Shown one piece after another: positions 54,727 to 63,583 of a stretch of DNA of 64,000 nt. Below the pieces are notes generated by a model. The model was not told the DNA's origin, made no database searches, and saw only the letters and a program-made list of their open reading frames with translations. Source of the DNA: Variovorax boronicumulans (GTDB lineage Bacteria; Pseudomonadota; Gammaproteobacteria; Burkholderiales; Burkholderiaceae_C); assembly GCF_007677875.1 (NCBI RefSeq), contig NZ_VEDO01000006.1:62001-126000 (forward strand), in the 5' to 3' direction. Each line of letters starts with the position of its first letter. Position 1 is the stretch's first letter. The position numbers and the translations under genes were made by a program.

Positions 54727-55749
54727 CTACGCGGGCGGACCCGACTCTACCGCCGGCACGCGGTCGTCGGCGAACAGGCCCTGCAGCGCGGCCGGCGTGC
54801 GCCAGCCCTGCTGCAGCGCCAGCATGAGCAGAATGCGCGCCTTCCAGGGCGAAAGATCCTCGCTGAGCACGGCGCCGCCCGCGACCAGGTGGTGCGAGGC
54901 CCCCGGGAAGCTGTACCCCACGCGCGTGCCGCCGTGCGGAATGCGCGTGGCCACCACCACCGGCACGCCGGCCGCCAGCGCGTCGAGGATGCCGTCCTGC
55001 AACGACTGGTTCACATGGCCCGAGGCGATGGCCTCGACCACCAGGCCCTGCGCGCCGCCCGCGACGGCGGCGTCGACCAGCGCACGCGTCGCGCCCACGT
55101 ACATCGGCACGATGGGCACGGCAGGCAGCGGCGCATCCCGCAGCGGCACATGCAGCCGGCGCAGCGGCTGGCGGTGGAACACCACACGGCCCGCGCGCAC
55201 CTGGCCCAGCGCGCCCCACAGGCCGGACTGGAAGGTCTCGACATTGAGCGTCTGCGTCTTGGCCACCTCGCGCGCCGCGTGCACGCTGTCGTTGAGCGCG
55301 ACCATGACGCCCGCACCCAGGGGCCGCGCGGCCGCGCAGACGCCCAGCGCGTTGTAGAGGTTGCGCGGCCCGTCGCTGTCGGGCTCGGAGGCGTTGCGCT
55401 GGGCGCCGGTCAGCACCACGGGCTTGTCGGCGGCCAGCGTGAGGTCCAGGAACCAGGCGGTCTCCTCCATCGTCGCCGTGCCGTGCGTGATGACCACGCC
55501 CGCGATGTCGGGCCGCGCCAGCAGCGCGGCGACCGTGCGCTGCAGCGCGCACCAGTCCTGCAGGCCGATCTGCGGCGAGGAGACCTTGAGCGCGTCCACC
55601 ACCTCCACCGGGCCGACCGGCCCGAAGCGGCCCAACGCGCCCAGCAGCTCCGCGCCACCCAGTCGGGCGGCGGCCAGGCCGGTGTCAGCCGCAAATTGGG
55701 AGACGATGGTGCCGCCCGTGGTGACCAGTGCGATCGTCATGGGCTGCAT
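54727..55749 (-). CDS. Asparaginase-family protein with substituted active-site Asp
   Basis: A 340-residue member of the type I/II L-asparaginase family. The first active-site threonine is Thr14 in TTGGTIVS, and the second motif reads HGTATMEET, with Thr91 kept but Ala92 where asparaginases have Asp (HGTDT). The codon is GCG and unambiguous. The usual MT after the first substrate loop is also changed (SSPQIGLQDW). The later Lys-bearing phrase REVAKTQT is kept. Normal asparagine hydrolysis is doubtful; another amide or a lactone is possible. The start at 55749 overlaps the Bug gene stop by one base; 55740 is the alternative. Confidence 0.88.
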   Translation of the reverse strand: MQPMTIALVTTGGTIVSQFAADTGLAAARLGGAELLGALGRFGPVGPVEVVDALKVSSPQIGLQDWCALQRTVAALLARPDIAGVVITHGTATMEETAWFLDLTLAADKPVVLTGAQRNASEPDSDGPRNLYNALGVCAAARPLGAGVMVALNDSVHAAREVAKTQTLNVETFQSGLWGALGQVRAGRVVFHRQPLRRLHVPLRDAPLPAVPIVPMYVGATRALVDAAVAGGAQGLVVEAIASGHVNQSLQDGILDALAAGVPVVVATRIPHGGTRVGYSFPGASHHLVAGGAVLSEDLSPWKARILLMLALQQGWRTPAALQGLFADDRVPAVESGPPA

Positions 55750-56747
55750 CACTCCAGTTCGATCCTGGCGGACTCTGCGACCTGGCGCCACTTGCCGATC
55801 TCGCTGCGCACGTAGTCGGAGAAGACCGGACCGGCGCGCAGCACGACCTCACCGCCCAGGCCCTTCACGCGCTCCTGCATCTCGGGCGTCTGCAGGATCT
55901 CGGTCACGGCCGTTCCGAGCTTGGCGACGATGGCCGGCGGCGTGCCGGCCGGCGCGCCCAGGCCGTTCCACGACACCACCTCGAAGTCGGGCAGCCCGGC
56001 CTCGGCCATGGTGGGAACGTCGGGCAGCTCGGCCAGGCGCTTGGAATAGGCCACGGCGATCGGCCGCATCTGGCCGCTCTTCATCTGCTGCAGCACGCCC
56101 AGCGTGGTCATGAAGCTCGCCGACACGTTGCCCGAGATCACGTCCACCATGGCCGGCGACGTGCCCTTGTAGGGCACGTGCAGCAGGTCGAGCCCGGCGC
56201 GCGCGTTGAGCATGGCGCCGGCCAAGTGCGGCGAGCCACCCACGCCCGTGGACGCATAGCTCAGCGTCGCCGGCCTGGCCTTGGCCAGCGCGATGAAGGA
56301 AGCCAGGTCGCGCGCGGGCAGCGAAGGCGTGAGCACGAGCACGCTGGGCGAGGCCATGAACTGCGCCACCTGCACGAAGTCGCGCTCGGTGCTGTAGCGC
56401 AGGTTCTTGTAGATGGACATGTTCGTCGCGTTCTGGATCGTCGTGACCAGCAGCGTGTAGCCGTCGGGCTTGGCGCGCGCCACCTGCTCGCTGGCGATGT
56501 TGGAGCCGGCGCCGGGCTTGTTGTCCACGACGAAGGGCTGGCCCAGCTTGTCGGCCAGCCGCGTCGCCACCAGGCGCGCGATGACGTCGGTGGCGCCGCC
56601 CGGCGTGTAGCCCACGACGATGCGCACGGGGCGCGCGGGGTAGCTGGCGGCAGCGTCCTGGGCCTGGGCGCGGGGTGCGGCGACCAGGCTGAAGGCCAGG
56701 GCGGCTATCGCGGCAGCAGGCACGGCAGAGCGGGAAACGAGGGACAT
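55749..56747 (-). CDS. Tripartite tricarboxylate transporter-type binding protein (Bug family)
   Basis: A 332-residue periplasmic receptor of the Bug/TctC family, which is greatly expanded in Burkholderiales. The signal peptide runs to about 29 (RAQAQ). Mature-domain marks are YPARPVRIVVGYTPGGATDV (about 35-54), VDNKPGAGSNIASEQVARAKPDGYTLL and LLHVPYKGTSPA. The start at 56747 fits a normal signal peptide; an ATG at 56771 is possible. No membrane partners TctA or TctB are nearby, so it is an orphan receptor. Coupling to the asparaginase-like gene suggests a shared ligand. Confidence 0.93.
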   Translation of the reverse strand: MSLVSRSAVPAAAIAALAFSLVAAPRAQAQDAAASYPARPVRIVVGYTPGGATDVIARLVATRLADKLGQPFVVDNKPGAGSNIASEQVARAKPDGYTLLVTTIQNATNMSIYKNLRYSTERDFVQVAQFMASPSVLVLTPSLPARDLASFIALAKARPATLSYASTGVGGSPHLAGAMLNARAGLDLLHVPYKGTSPAMVDVISGNVSASFMTTLGVLQQMKSGQMRPIAVAYSKRLAELPDVPTMAEAGLPDFEVVSWNGLGAPAGTPPAIVAKLGTAVTEILQTPEMQERVKGLGGEVVLRAGPVFSDYVRSEIGKWRQVAESARIELE

Positions 56748-56993
56748 GGCAGAGGACGGAAGGCAAGACATGCCCTGCACTGTGCCGAGCGCGCGGGCTG
56801 CGTCCAAGCGAAATAAATTGGAAGCTGTTTCAAGCAAATCCGCAGCGCGCGCCATCTGCACCGCGATGGCGAAAACGTGCACCGGATCGGGCCATGCGGG
56901 AAGGATTCCACCCTTGTCCGGCCACGCCTTGGTGCATGGCCGGGACCACGGGCCGACACGCGGTCTAGCGCGGGCGTTGCACCTGCGCACCGC

Positions 56994-57698
56994 TCAACCG
57001 CCCAGATAGGCCGCCCGCACGCCTTCATCGGCCAGCATCTCGGCACCCGTGCCCTGGCGCACGATGCGGCCGTTGGTCAGCAGGTAGGCGCGGTCGCACA
57101 TTTGCAGCGCGGCATAGGCGTTCTGCTCGACCATCAGCACCGTCGTGCCCTCGCGCCGCACCTCCTGCACGAGCGCGAAGATCATCTCGACGAAGTTGGG
57201 CGCCAGGCCCAGCGAGGGCTCGTCGAACATCACCAGGCGCGGGCGCGACATCAGCGCGCGTGCGATGGCCAGCATCTGCTGCTCGCCGCCGGACAGCGTG
57301 CCGGCGGCCTGGCCGGCGCGTTCGCGCAGGCGCGGGAACTTGTCGAACAGGCGCTCCATGTCCTGGCGCATGCGCTGGCGATCGCTGCGGCGGTAGCCGC
57401 CCATCTCCAGGTTCTCGCGCACGGTGAGCTGCGGGAACACGCGCCGGCCCTCGGGACAGTGCGCGATGCCGCGGTCGATGATCTGCGCCGGCAGGGCACC
57501 GGAGATGCGGTAGCCGTCGAAGTGGATGCTGCCGGTCGTGAGCGGTTCCAGCCCGCTGATGGCGCGCAGCGTGGTCGACTTGCCGGCGCCGTTGGCACCG
57601 ATCAGCACCACGAGTTCACCCTCGTGCACTTCCAGCGTGAGGCGGTCCACGCCCAGGGTGGCGCCGTAGCGCACGGACACCTGTTCAAGCTTGAGCAT
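56994..57698 (-). CDS. Branched-chain-type ABC ATPase (LivF-like), second system
   Basis: A 234-residue ATPase: Walker A GANGAGKST (about 34-42), signature LSGGEQQMLAIARAL, Walker B LVMFDEPSLGLAP, ending YLGG. It is the last gene of the second Liv operon and overlaps the LivG-like gene by 14 bases. The 246 bases between its stop and the Bug gene hold no recognisable feature. Confidence 0.94.
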   Translation of the reverse strand: MLKLEQVSVRYGATLGVDRLTLEVHEGELVVLIGANGAGKSTTLRAISGLEPLTTGSIHFDGYRISGALPAQIIDRGIAHCPEGRRVFPQLTVRENLEMGGYRRSDRQRMRQDMERLFDKFPRLRERAGQAAGTLSGGEQQMLAIARALMSRPRLVMFDEPSLGLAPNFVEMIFALVQEVRREGTTVLMVEQNAYAALQMCDRAYLLTNGRIVRQGTGAEMLADEGVRAAYLGG

Positions 57699-58464
57699 GC
57701 TGCAGCCCCGATCCGAGGTAGGCGCGAATGACTTCCGGGTCCTGCTGAATGGCCTTGGGTCCGCCCGTGGCGATCAGCTTGCCGTGGTTGAGCACGACGA
57801 TGTGGTCGGAGATCGACATCACCATGTGCATGTCGTGCTCCACCAGCAGCACGGTGACGCCGCTGTCGCGGATGCGGCGCACCATCTCCTTGAAGGCGTC
57901 GGTCTCCGACGGGTTCAGGCCCGCGGCCGGCTCGTCCAGCAGCAGCACGCGCGGCTGCGCGGCCAGCGCCAGGCCCACGCCCAGCAGGCGCTGCTCGCCG
58001 TACGACAGGCCGCTGGCCAGCTCGTCGGCGCGCGACTGCAGGCCCAGGAAGCCGAGCATCTCCCAGGCCTGCGCACGCAGCGCTTCTTCCTCGCGGCGAA
58101 ACCCCGCGCCGCGCAGCAGCGCCTGCAGCACGCCGCTGCGGCCGCGCAGGTGCAGGCCGGTGAGCAGGTTGTCGAACACCGTGCAGCCCGCGAACACGCT
58201 GGTGCGCTGGAAGCTGCGCACCAGGCCGCGCTGGGCGATGCGGTCGGGCGACAGGCCCGTCACGTCCTCGCCGAACAGGAACACGCGGCCCGCGGTCGGG
58301 CGCATGTAGCCCGAGATCGCGTTGAAGGTGGTGGTCTTGCCGGCCCCGTTGGGGCCGATCAGGCTGACGATCTGGCCGGACTCGACGGCAAAGCTGAGCT
58401 GGTCGACGGCGCGCAGGCCGGCGATCTGGACCGTGAGCCCTTCCAGGCGCAGGACTTCGCTCAT
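57685..58464 (-). CDS. Branched-chain-type ABC ATPase (LivG-like), second system
   Basis: A 259-residue ATPase with Walker A GPNGAGKTT (about 37-45), signature LSYGEQRLLGVGLAL, Walker B LLLDEPAAGLNPSE and the switch His in VEHDMHMVM. The signature LSYGE is the usual LivG form. It overlaps the LivM-like gene by ATGA. Works with the LivF-like ATPase that follows. Confidence 0.94.
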   Translation of the reverse strand: MSEVLRLEGLTVQIAGLRAVDQLSFAVESGQIVSLIGPNGAGKTTTFNAISGYMRPTAGRVFLFGEDVTGLSPDRIAQRGLVRSFQRTSVFAGCTVFDNLLTGLHLRGRSGVLQALLRGAGFRREEEALRAQAWEMLGFLGLQSRADELASGLSYGEQRLLGVGLALAAQPRVLLLDEPAAGLNPSETDAFKEMVRRIRDSGVTVLLVEHDMHMVMSISDHIVVLNHGKLIATGGPKAIQQDPEVIRAYLGSGLQHAQA

Positions 58465-59501
58465 GCGGCCTCCCCGGCCACGGCAGCGCCAGGTGCCGCA
58501 GGCTTGGCGTCGGGCCGCTTGCGGAACAGGGCCGACAGCGCCGGCACGATGCCGCGCGGCATGAACACCAGGATCATGATCATGAGCGCGCCGTACAGCA
58601 TCCACTGCACCTCGGGCTTGAGCGTGCCGCGCAGCAGCTCGGGCAACAGCCCGAACAGCAGCCCGCCCACCACCGGGCCGGCCAGCGTGCCCTTGCCGCC
58701 GACGATGACCATGATGACCATGGTGATCGTGAACATGAACATGAAGACGTCGGGGTCGATGATGCGCACCGTGTGCGCATAGAGCCCGCCCGCGGCGCCC
58801 GCGATGGCGGCGGCGCCGACGGCTGCGATGCGCAGGTAGTGCGTGACGGGCACGCCGATGGAGCGGGCCAGCGTCTCGTTCTCGCGCAGCGCCACCATGG
58901 CGCGGCCCGTGCGGCTGTGCACCAGGCCCGCGACGACGAGCCAGGCCAGCACGGCCACGGCCAGCACCAGCCAGTAGGTCTGGGCCTTGGTCACGAGATC
59001 GACCACGCCAGAAGGCAGCCACAGCGTCAGCGGCGGGATGCTGTTGAGCGCCATCGGCCCTTCGGTCAGGTCGACCCAGTTGGTGGCCACCATGCGCATG
59101 ACCTGGGCGAAGCTGATGGTCACGATCACGAAGTAGGCGCCGCGCACGCGGAAGGCCAGCTTGCCGACCAGCCAGCCGAACAGGCCGGCCACCACGATGC
59201 CGCTGCCGAACGCCAGCCACACGGGCTTGGGCGCGACGACAAAGGGGTCGTCCAGGCCCGGCAGCGACACGTCGAAGCCCAGCGACAGCAAGGCACTCGT
59301 GTAAGCGCCGATGCCGAAGAAGGCCACGTGGCCCAGGCTCAGCTGGCCCGTGTAGCCCAGCAGCAGGTTTAGGCTGATGGCGGCGACGATGAAGATGCCG
59401 GCCGAGGCGACGACCGACAGCACGTAGGGATCGGGCCACCAGAACGGCAGGCCGGCCAGCACCAGCACGCTGGCCGCGAACAAGACGACGGAGGGCTTCA
59501 T
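58461..59501 (-). CDS. Branched-chain-type ABC permease (LivM-like), second system
   Basis: A 346-residue permease with about ten hydrophobic segments and the LivM phrases ISLNLLLGYTGQLSLGHVAF (about 42-61) and VIVGGKGTLAGPVVGG. It has a short hydrophilic C-terminal tail. Four-base overlaps join it to the LivH-like gene upstream and the LivG-like gene downstream. Confidence 0.94.
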   Translation of the reverse strand: MKPSVVLFAASVLVLAGLPFWWPDPYVLSVVASAGIFIVAAISLNLLLGYTGQLSLGHVAFFGIGAYTSALLSLGFDVSLPGLDDPFVVAPKPVWLAFGSGIVVAGLFGWLVGKLAFRVRGAYFVIVTISFAQVMRMVATNWVDLTEGPMALNSIPPLTLWLPSGVVDLVTKAQTYWLVLAVAVLAWLVVAGLVHSRTGRAMVALRENETLARSIGVPVTHYLRIAAVGAAAIAGAAGGLYAHTVRIIDPDVFMFMFTITMVIMVIVGGKGTLAGPVVGGLLFGLLPELLRGTLKPEVQWMLYGALMIMILVFMPRGIVPALSALFRKRPDAKPAAPGAAVAGEAA

Positions 59502-60370
59502 CCCACACGCTCCTTCATGACGAACAGACCCTGGGGCCGCAGCAGCATCACGCCCAGGATCACGAGAAAGCCGATCGCGTCGCGGTAGGCGGTGGAGATG
59601 TAGCCCGCGCCGAACTCCTCGATCAGCGCGAGCGCGAAGCCGCCCAGCGCGGCGCCCGCCAGGTTGCCGAGGCCGCCCAGGATCACGATGGCGAAGGCCT
59701 TCAGGCTCGCCAGGTCGCCCATGGTCGGGTTGACCACGAACACCGGCGCAAGCAGCGCGCCGGCCACCGCCGCCAGGCAGGAGCCCAGCGCGAAGGTCAG
59801 CGTGTAGATGCGCGAGACGTTGACGCCGACGATCTTGGCCGCGTCCTTGTCCTGGAAGGTGGCGCGCATCGACAGCCCCAGCCGCGAGCGTTCGATGAGC
59901 AGGTAGAAGGCCACCAGCAGCACCAGCGCCGTGACGAGCACGAACAGCCGGATCGGCGAGACCGACACCGCGCCGAACACGATGGGCTCCTGCGAGAACG
60001 GCGAGGGCACGGCCTTGGCCACGCCGCCCCAGGCCAGCAGCTCGGCGTTCTGCAGCACGATCATCACGCCGATCATGATCAGCATGACCTCGTCGATGGC
60101 CGCCAGATTGCGCCGGCGCAGCAGCAGCCACTCGATGGCCGCGCCGGCCGCCAGGCCGACCGCGGCGGCCATCAGCACCGCGCCGAAATAGTTCAGGCCC
60201 AGCAGCGAGACGAAACCGAAGGCCACGTAGGCACCCAGCGTGTACAGCTCGCCGTGCGCCATGTTGACGACCTTCATGATGCCGAAGATCAGCGTCAGGC
60301 CGATGCCCAGCAGCGCATAGGTGGCCCCCAGCACGAGGCCGTTGAGCAGGTGTTGGAGGAACTGGTCCAC
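59498..60370 (-). CDS. Branched-chain-type ABC permease (LivH-like), second system
   Basis: A 290-residue permease with LivH phrases GLVLGATYALLGIGLTLIFG (about 10-29) and LGGLGNLAGAALGG (about 224-237). Translation begins at a GTG (60370), 16 bases after the binding-protein stop; the open frame upstream is antisense-like and lacks family similarity. It pairs with the LivM-like permease. Confidence 0.93.
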   Translation of the reverse strand: MDQFLQHLLNGLVLGATYALLGIGLTLIFGIMKVVNMAHGELYTLGAYVAFGFVSLLGLNYFGAVLMAAAVGLAAGAAIEWLLLRRRNLAAIDEVMLIMIGVMIVLQNAELLAWGGVAKAVPSPFSQEPIVFGAVSVSPIRLFVLVTALVLLVAFYLLIERSRLGLSMRATFQDKDAAKIVGVNVSRIYTLTFALGSCLAAVAGALLAPVFVVNPTMGDLASLKAFAIVILGGLGNLAGAALGGFALALIEEFGAGYISTAYRDAIGFLVILGVMLLRPQGLFVMKERVG

Positions 60371-60386
60371 GCCAGTGCCCTGTGCC

Positions 60387-61544
60387 TTACTTGACGGAGA
60401 CGGTGCCGTCTTTGAGCTCGACGACGTAGATGCTGGGCTCGTTCTGGCCGCTTTCCTTGCCGGCCGGGCCTTCCTTGAGGAAGTGCACGTCGCCGTTGAC
60501 GCCCTTGACCTGCACCTTCCACAGCGCATCGCGGATCGCGGCGGGCTCGGCCTTGCCGGCGAGCTTGAGCGCCTCGACGATGGTCAGGATGCCGTCGAAG
60601 CCGCGGAAGCCCTCGGTCTGGCCGGCGAAGTCGAACTTCTTCGCGTCCCAGGCGTCGGCGAATTCCTTGGCCACCGCGGGGTGCTGCGCGCGCGCCACTT
60701 CCCAGGGTGCGAAGAACAGCAGGTGCTGGCTGGCATAGCCCTTGGGCCCCGGCGTCTTGAGCAGCGGCTCGGGGAAGGAGCCGCCGGTGGTGATGATGCG
60801 CTGGGGCAGGCGCTGCTCGCCGGCCTGGCGGATCGCCAGCGTGAGCTGCTCGATGCCCGAGGTGACGATCACGGTGTCCGAACCGGTGGCCTTCAGCGCG
60901 GCCAGCTGGGCCGACAGGTCGGTCGCATCGGGCGCCATGGTCTCGGTGCGGCCCACGGCCACGCCCTTGGCCTCAAACATCTTCTTGAACTCGGCCGCGG
61001 CGCCCAGGCCCCAGTCGTTGTTGACCGACAGGAAGTCGACCTTCCTGATCGCCGGCGTGAAGGTGTCGATCTTCTTGCCGAAGGCGCTGGCCTCCATGGC
61101 CGAGGTCGGGCTGATGCGGAAGATCCAGGGGTTGCCGGCCGTGGTGATCTTGCCCGAGGAGGCCGTCTCCACCACCATGGGCACGCCGTACTCCATGAGC
61201 TTGGGCATCACCGCGAGCGTGAAGGTGGAGCTCCAGGCGCCCATGAGCACCGGCACCTTATCCTTGAGGATCAGCTTCTCGACCGAGTTGACGGCCTCGC
61301 GCGGGTTGGACTTGTTGTCCTCGATCACGAGCTCGATCGGCTTGCCCAGCACGCCGCCCTTCTTATTGACGAGTTCGGCGGCGATGCGCGCGCCGTTGGT
61401 CACGTAGGTGCCCGAGGCGGCGACGGGGCCGGTCAGCGGCTGGGTGATGCCGATCTTGACGGTGTCCTGCGCGAGCGCGGGAACGGCGAGGGCGACGAGG
61501 GCCGCGGCGGCCAGCGCGTTGCGCAGGGTGGTGGGCGAGGTCAT
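60387..61544 (-). CDS. Branched-chain-type ABC binding protein, second system
   Basis: A 385-residue periplasmic receptor of the LivJ class. The signal peptide ends at about VPALAQ (26). The mature domain starts VKIGITQPLTGPVAASGTYV and includes FLSVNNDWGLGAAAEFKKMF. An AAGGAAGC site precedes the start at 61544. It lies 38 bases after the coxG-like gene of a molybdenum hydroxylase and heads the importer genes, so its ligand is probably the hydroxylase substrate, perhaps an aromatic or N-heterocyclic compound. Confidence 0.93.
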   Translation of the reverse strand: MTSPTTLRNALAAAALVALAVPALAQDTVKIGITQPLTGPVAASGTYVTNGARIAAELVNKKGGVLGKPIELVIEDNKSNPREAVNSVEKLILKDKVPVLMGAWSSTFTLAVMPKLMEYGVPMVVETASSGKITTAGNPWIFRISPTSAMEASAFGKKIDTFTPAIRKVDFLSVNNDWGLGAAAEFKKMFEAKGVAVGRTETMAPDATDLSAQLAALKATGSDTVIVTSGIEQLTLAIRQAGEQRLPQRIITTGGSFPEPLLKTPGPKGYASQHLLFFAPWEVARAQHPAVAKEFADAWDAKKFDFAGQTEGFRGFDGILTIVEALKLAGKAEPAAIRDALWKVQVKGVNGDVHFLKEGPAGKESGQNEPSIYVVELKDGTVSVK

Positions 61545-61582
61545 GGCGATGCTTCCTTGGGGACGTTGGGGAATGGGGTGGC

Positions 61583-62245
61583 TCAACCGCGCCGCGCGAA
61601 CAGGCCGCGGAACCAGAGCTTGAGCAGGCTCCACAGGTCGATGGCGGCGGCCGGCGCAGGCGCTGCGGCGCGCGGCGCGGCCGGCGGCACCGGTGCCGGG
61701 AAGACCGTGGGTGCGCAGGCGACCGAGGCGGCGGCGGCGTGTGCGGCCACGGTGTGCGCATCGTCCGGCGCCGGCGCGGGCGCCTGCACGGCCTGCGGCA
61801 GCCGAGCCTGCAGGTTGTCGGCGAACTGGCGGGTCAGCTGCTCCGCCAGGGCGCGCACGATGCCTTCGCGGCTGAACTGCGCGAGCGATCCCGTGATCGC
61901 GAAATCCACGCTCAGCGCCACGCGCGTGCCGACCGCATCGGGCAGCAGCGCGAAGCTGGCCTGGCCCTTCACGCGGCTGTTGGTCTTGGCGTCGACGGCG
62001 CCGCCGGCGAAGCTGCCGCTCTGCGCGGCCTCGTCCAGCACGAGCTGGCCCTGGCCCGCGAAGCCGGCCGCGATGGGCCCGAGCTTGACCTTGAACAGCA
62101 GCGGGATCTCTGCACCCTCGGTGAGTTCGGCCCCGGGCTTGATCGATGCGCCGGGCAGGCACTCGACCATGAGCCGCACGTCGTGGAAGGCCTGCCAGAC
62201 GCGCGCGGGCTCGGCGGCCAGGGTGAAGGATTGCTCAAGCTGCAT
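61583..62245 (-). CDS. CoxG-like SRPBCC protein (molybdenum hydroxylase accessory)
   Basis: A 220-residue protein. Residues 1-145 are a CoxG/SRPBCC lipid-binding-like domain (VWQAFHDVRLMVECLPGA; FAITGSLAQFSREG). A Pro/Ala-rich linker of about 45 residues follows, and the protein ends in the aromatic, basic amphipathic stretch IDLWSLLKLWFRGLFARRG, which would suit membrane contact. CoxG proteins accompany CO-dehydrogenase-type and other molybdenum hydroxylases at the membrane. The start at 62245 overlaps the 2Fe-2S subunit gene by 11 bases. Confidence 0.9.
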   Translation of the reverse strand: MQLEQSFTLAAEPARVWQAFHDVRLMVECLPGASIKPGAELTEGAEIPLLFKVKLGPIAAGFAGQGQLVLDEAAQSGSFAGGAVDAKTNSRVKGQASFALLPDAVGTRVALSVDFAITGSLAQFSREGIVRALAEQLTRQFADNLQARLPQAVQAPAPAPDDAHTVAAHAAAASVACAPTVFPAPVPPAAPRAAAPAPAAAIDLWSLLKLWFRGLFARRG

Positions 62246-62768
62246 GCGCAGTCTCCGCATGGGGTTGGGATTGGCGCTCGCGCAGCACGCGCTGGATCGC
62301 CTGCACGATGCCCTGGTAACCCGTGCAGCGGCACAGGTTGCCGGCCAGCTCCTCGCGGATGCGCGCCTCGTCGGCCTGGGGCAGGCGCAGCACGATGTCG
62401 CGCGCCGTCATCAACATGCCGGGCGTGCAGTAGCCGCACTGCAGCGCATGCTCGGCCGAGAAGGCGGCACGCAGCTGGGCCATCACGGCGTCGTCGTCGA
62501 AGGCCTCCAGCGTGCGCACCTGGCGGCCGACGAAGCGCACGGCCGATTGCAGGCAACTGCGCTGCGGCGCACCGTCCACCTCGACCGTGCAGGCGCCGCA
62601 GACGCCGTGCTCGCAGCCCAGGTGGGTCGCGGTCAAGCCACAGTGCTCGCGCAGCGCGTCGGCCAGGTGGGTGCGCGGCTCCAGTTCGAGCTGGTGGGTG
62701 CGGCCGTTGACGCTGAGCGTGATGCGCTCGGTCGCGACCGGCGGAAATTCGAGGAAGGGGGCGTTCAT
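62235..62768 (-). CDS. 2Fe-2S subunit of a molybdenum hydroxylase (CoxS-like)
   Basis: A 177-residue small subunit with both expected clusters. The plant-type site has Cys52, Cys57, Cys60 and Cys72, and the all-helical site has Cys111, Cys114, Cys146 and Cys148 (CGYCTPG; CRCTGY). It carries electrons from the molybdenum site to FAD. ATGA joins it to the FAD-subunit gene. Both clusters are complete, so the enzyme is probably functional. Confidence 0.96.
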   Translation of the reverse strand: MNAPFLEFPPVATERITLSVNGRTHQLELEPRTHLADALREHCGLTATHLGCEHGVCGACTVEVDGAPQRSCLQSAVRFVGRQVRTLEAFDDDAVMAQLRAAFSAEHALQCGYCTPGMLMTARDIVLRLPQADEARIREELAGNLCRCTGYQGIVQAIQRVLRERQSQPHAETAHAA

Positions 62769-63583
62769 CGCGGTGTCTCCAGGTCGCGCAGCGCCAGCCG
62801 CAGCATTTCGGCAAGCATGGATTGGCGGGTGGCGTCCAGGCCCAGGTCTTGTTGGTCCAGCCAGCGTGCGCGCTCGGCATCGGAGGCCAGCCGCGCCAGC
62901 AGGCCCGGCTCCGCCACCACGCGGGGCGGACCGTCCAATGCGCCGAGCACCACGCGCTCGGTGCCGTCGGCCGGGTCGAGCAGGCAGCCGGCCAGCGCGT
63001 TGGCGAACTCGCCGGTCTTGCGGCAGAACTTGCGCCAGGCCCAGCGCGTGGCAGCCGAGCGGCGCGGCACGCACACGGCGGTCAGCAGCTCGCCCTCGGC
63101 CAGGCAGGTCTCGAAGGCCGAGGCCATGAAGTCGGCGGCCGGCACTTCGCGGGCACCGCCAGGGCCGGCAAGCAGGCAGGTGGCGCCCAGCAGCGGCATG
63201 GCGTTGACCCAGTCGGCCGCGGGATCCGCATGGCACAGGCTGCCGCCCAGCGTGCCGCGGTTGCGCACGGCGCGGTAGGCGATGCCGCGGGCCACGAAAG
63301 GCATGAGGCCGCGCGTGGGGTCGGGCACCTGGCCGTCCTCGATCTGGGCGTGCGTGACCATGGCGCCGAAGCGCACCGCCTCCGGCGTCTCGTGCACGGC
63401 GCGCAGTTCCTCCAGCGCATCGAGGTCCAGCAGCGTCTCCGGCTGGGCCAGGCGCAGGTTCAGCATGGCGCCCAGCGACTGGCCACCGGCGATGGGCTTG
63501 ACGCCCCAGCCGCCGTCGGCCAGGCGGGCGTTCAGAGCGGCCAGCGCGGCCGGCCGCTCCAGGGCGTAGGCAGCGGCTTTCAT
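62765..63583 (-). CDS. FAD-binding subunit of a molybdenum hydroxylase (CoxM-like)
   Basis: A 272-residue medium subunit. FAD-site phrases are PIAGGQSLGAMLNLRLA (about 30-46) and RNRGTLGGSLCHADPAAD (about 108-125), as in the CoxM/XDH FAD domain. The start at 63583 (MKAAAYALER) begins the family domain and overlaps the large-subunit stop by four bases. It accepts electrons from the 2Fe-2S subunit. Confidence 0.95.
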   Translation of the reverse strand: MKAAAYALERPAALAALNARLADGGWGVKPIAGGQSLGAMLNLRLAQPETLLDLDALEELRAVHETPEAVRFGAMVTHAQIEDGQVPDPTRGLMPFVARGIAYRAVRNRGTLGGSLCHADPAADWVNAMPLLGATCLLAGPGGAREVPAADFMASAFETCLAEGELLTAVCVPRRSAATRWAWRKFCRKTGEFANALAGCLLDPADGTERVVLGALDGPPRVVAEPGLLARLASDAERARWLDQQDLGLDATRQSMLAEMLRLALRDLETPR

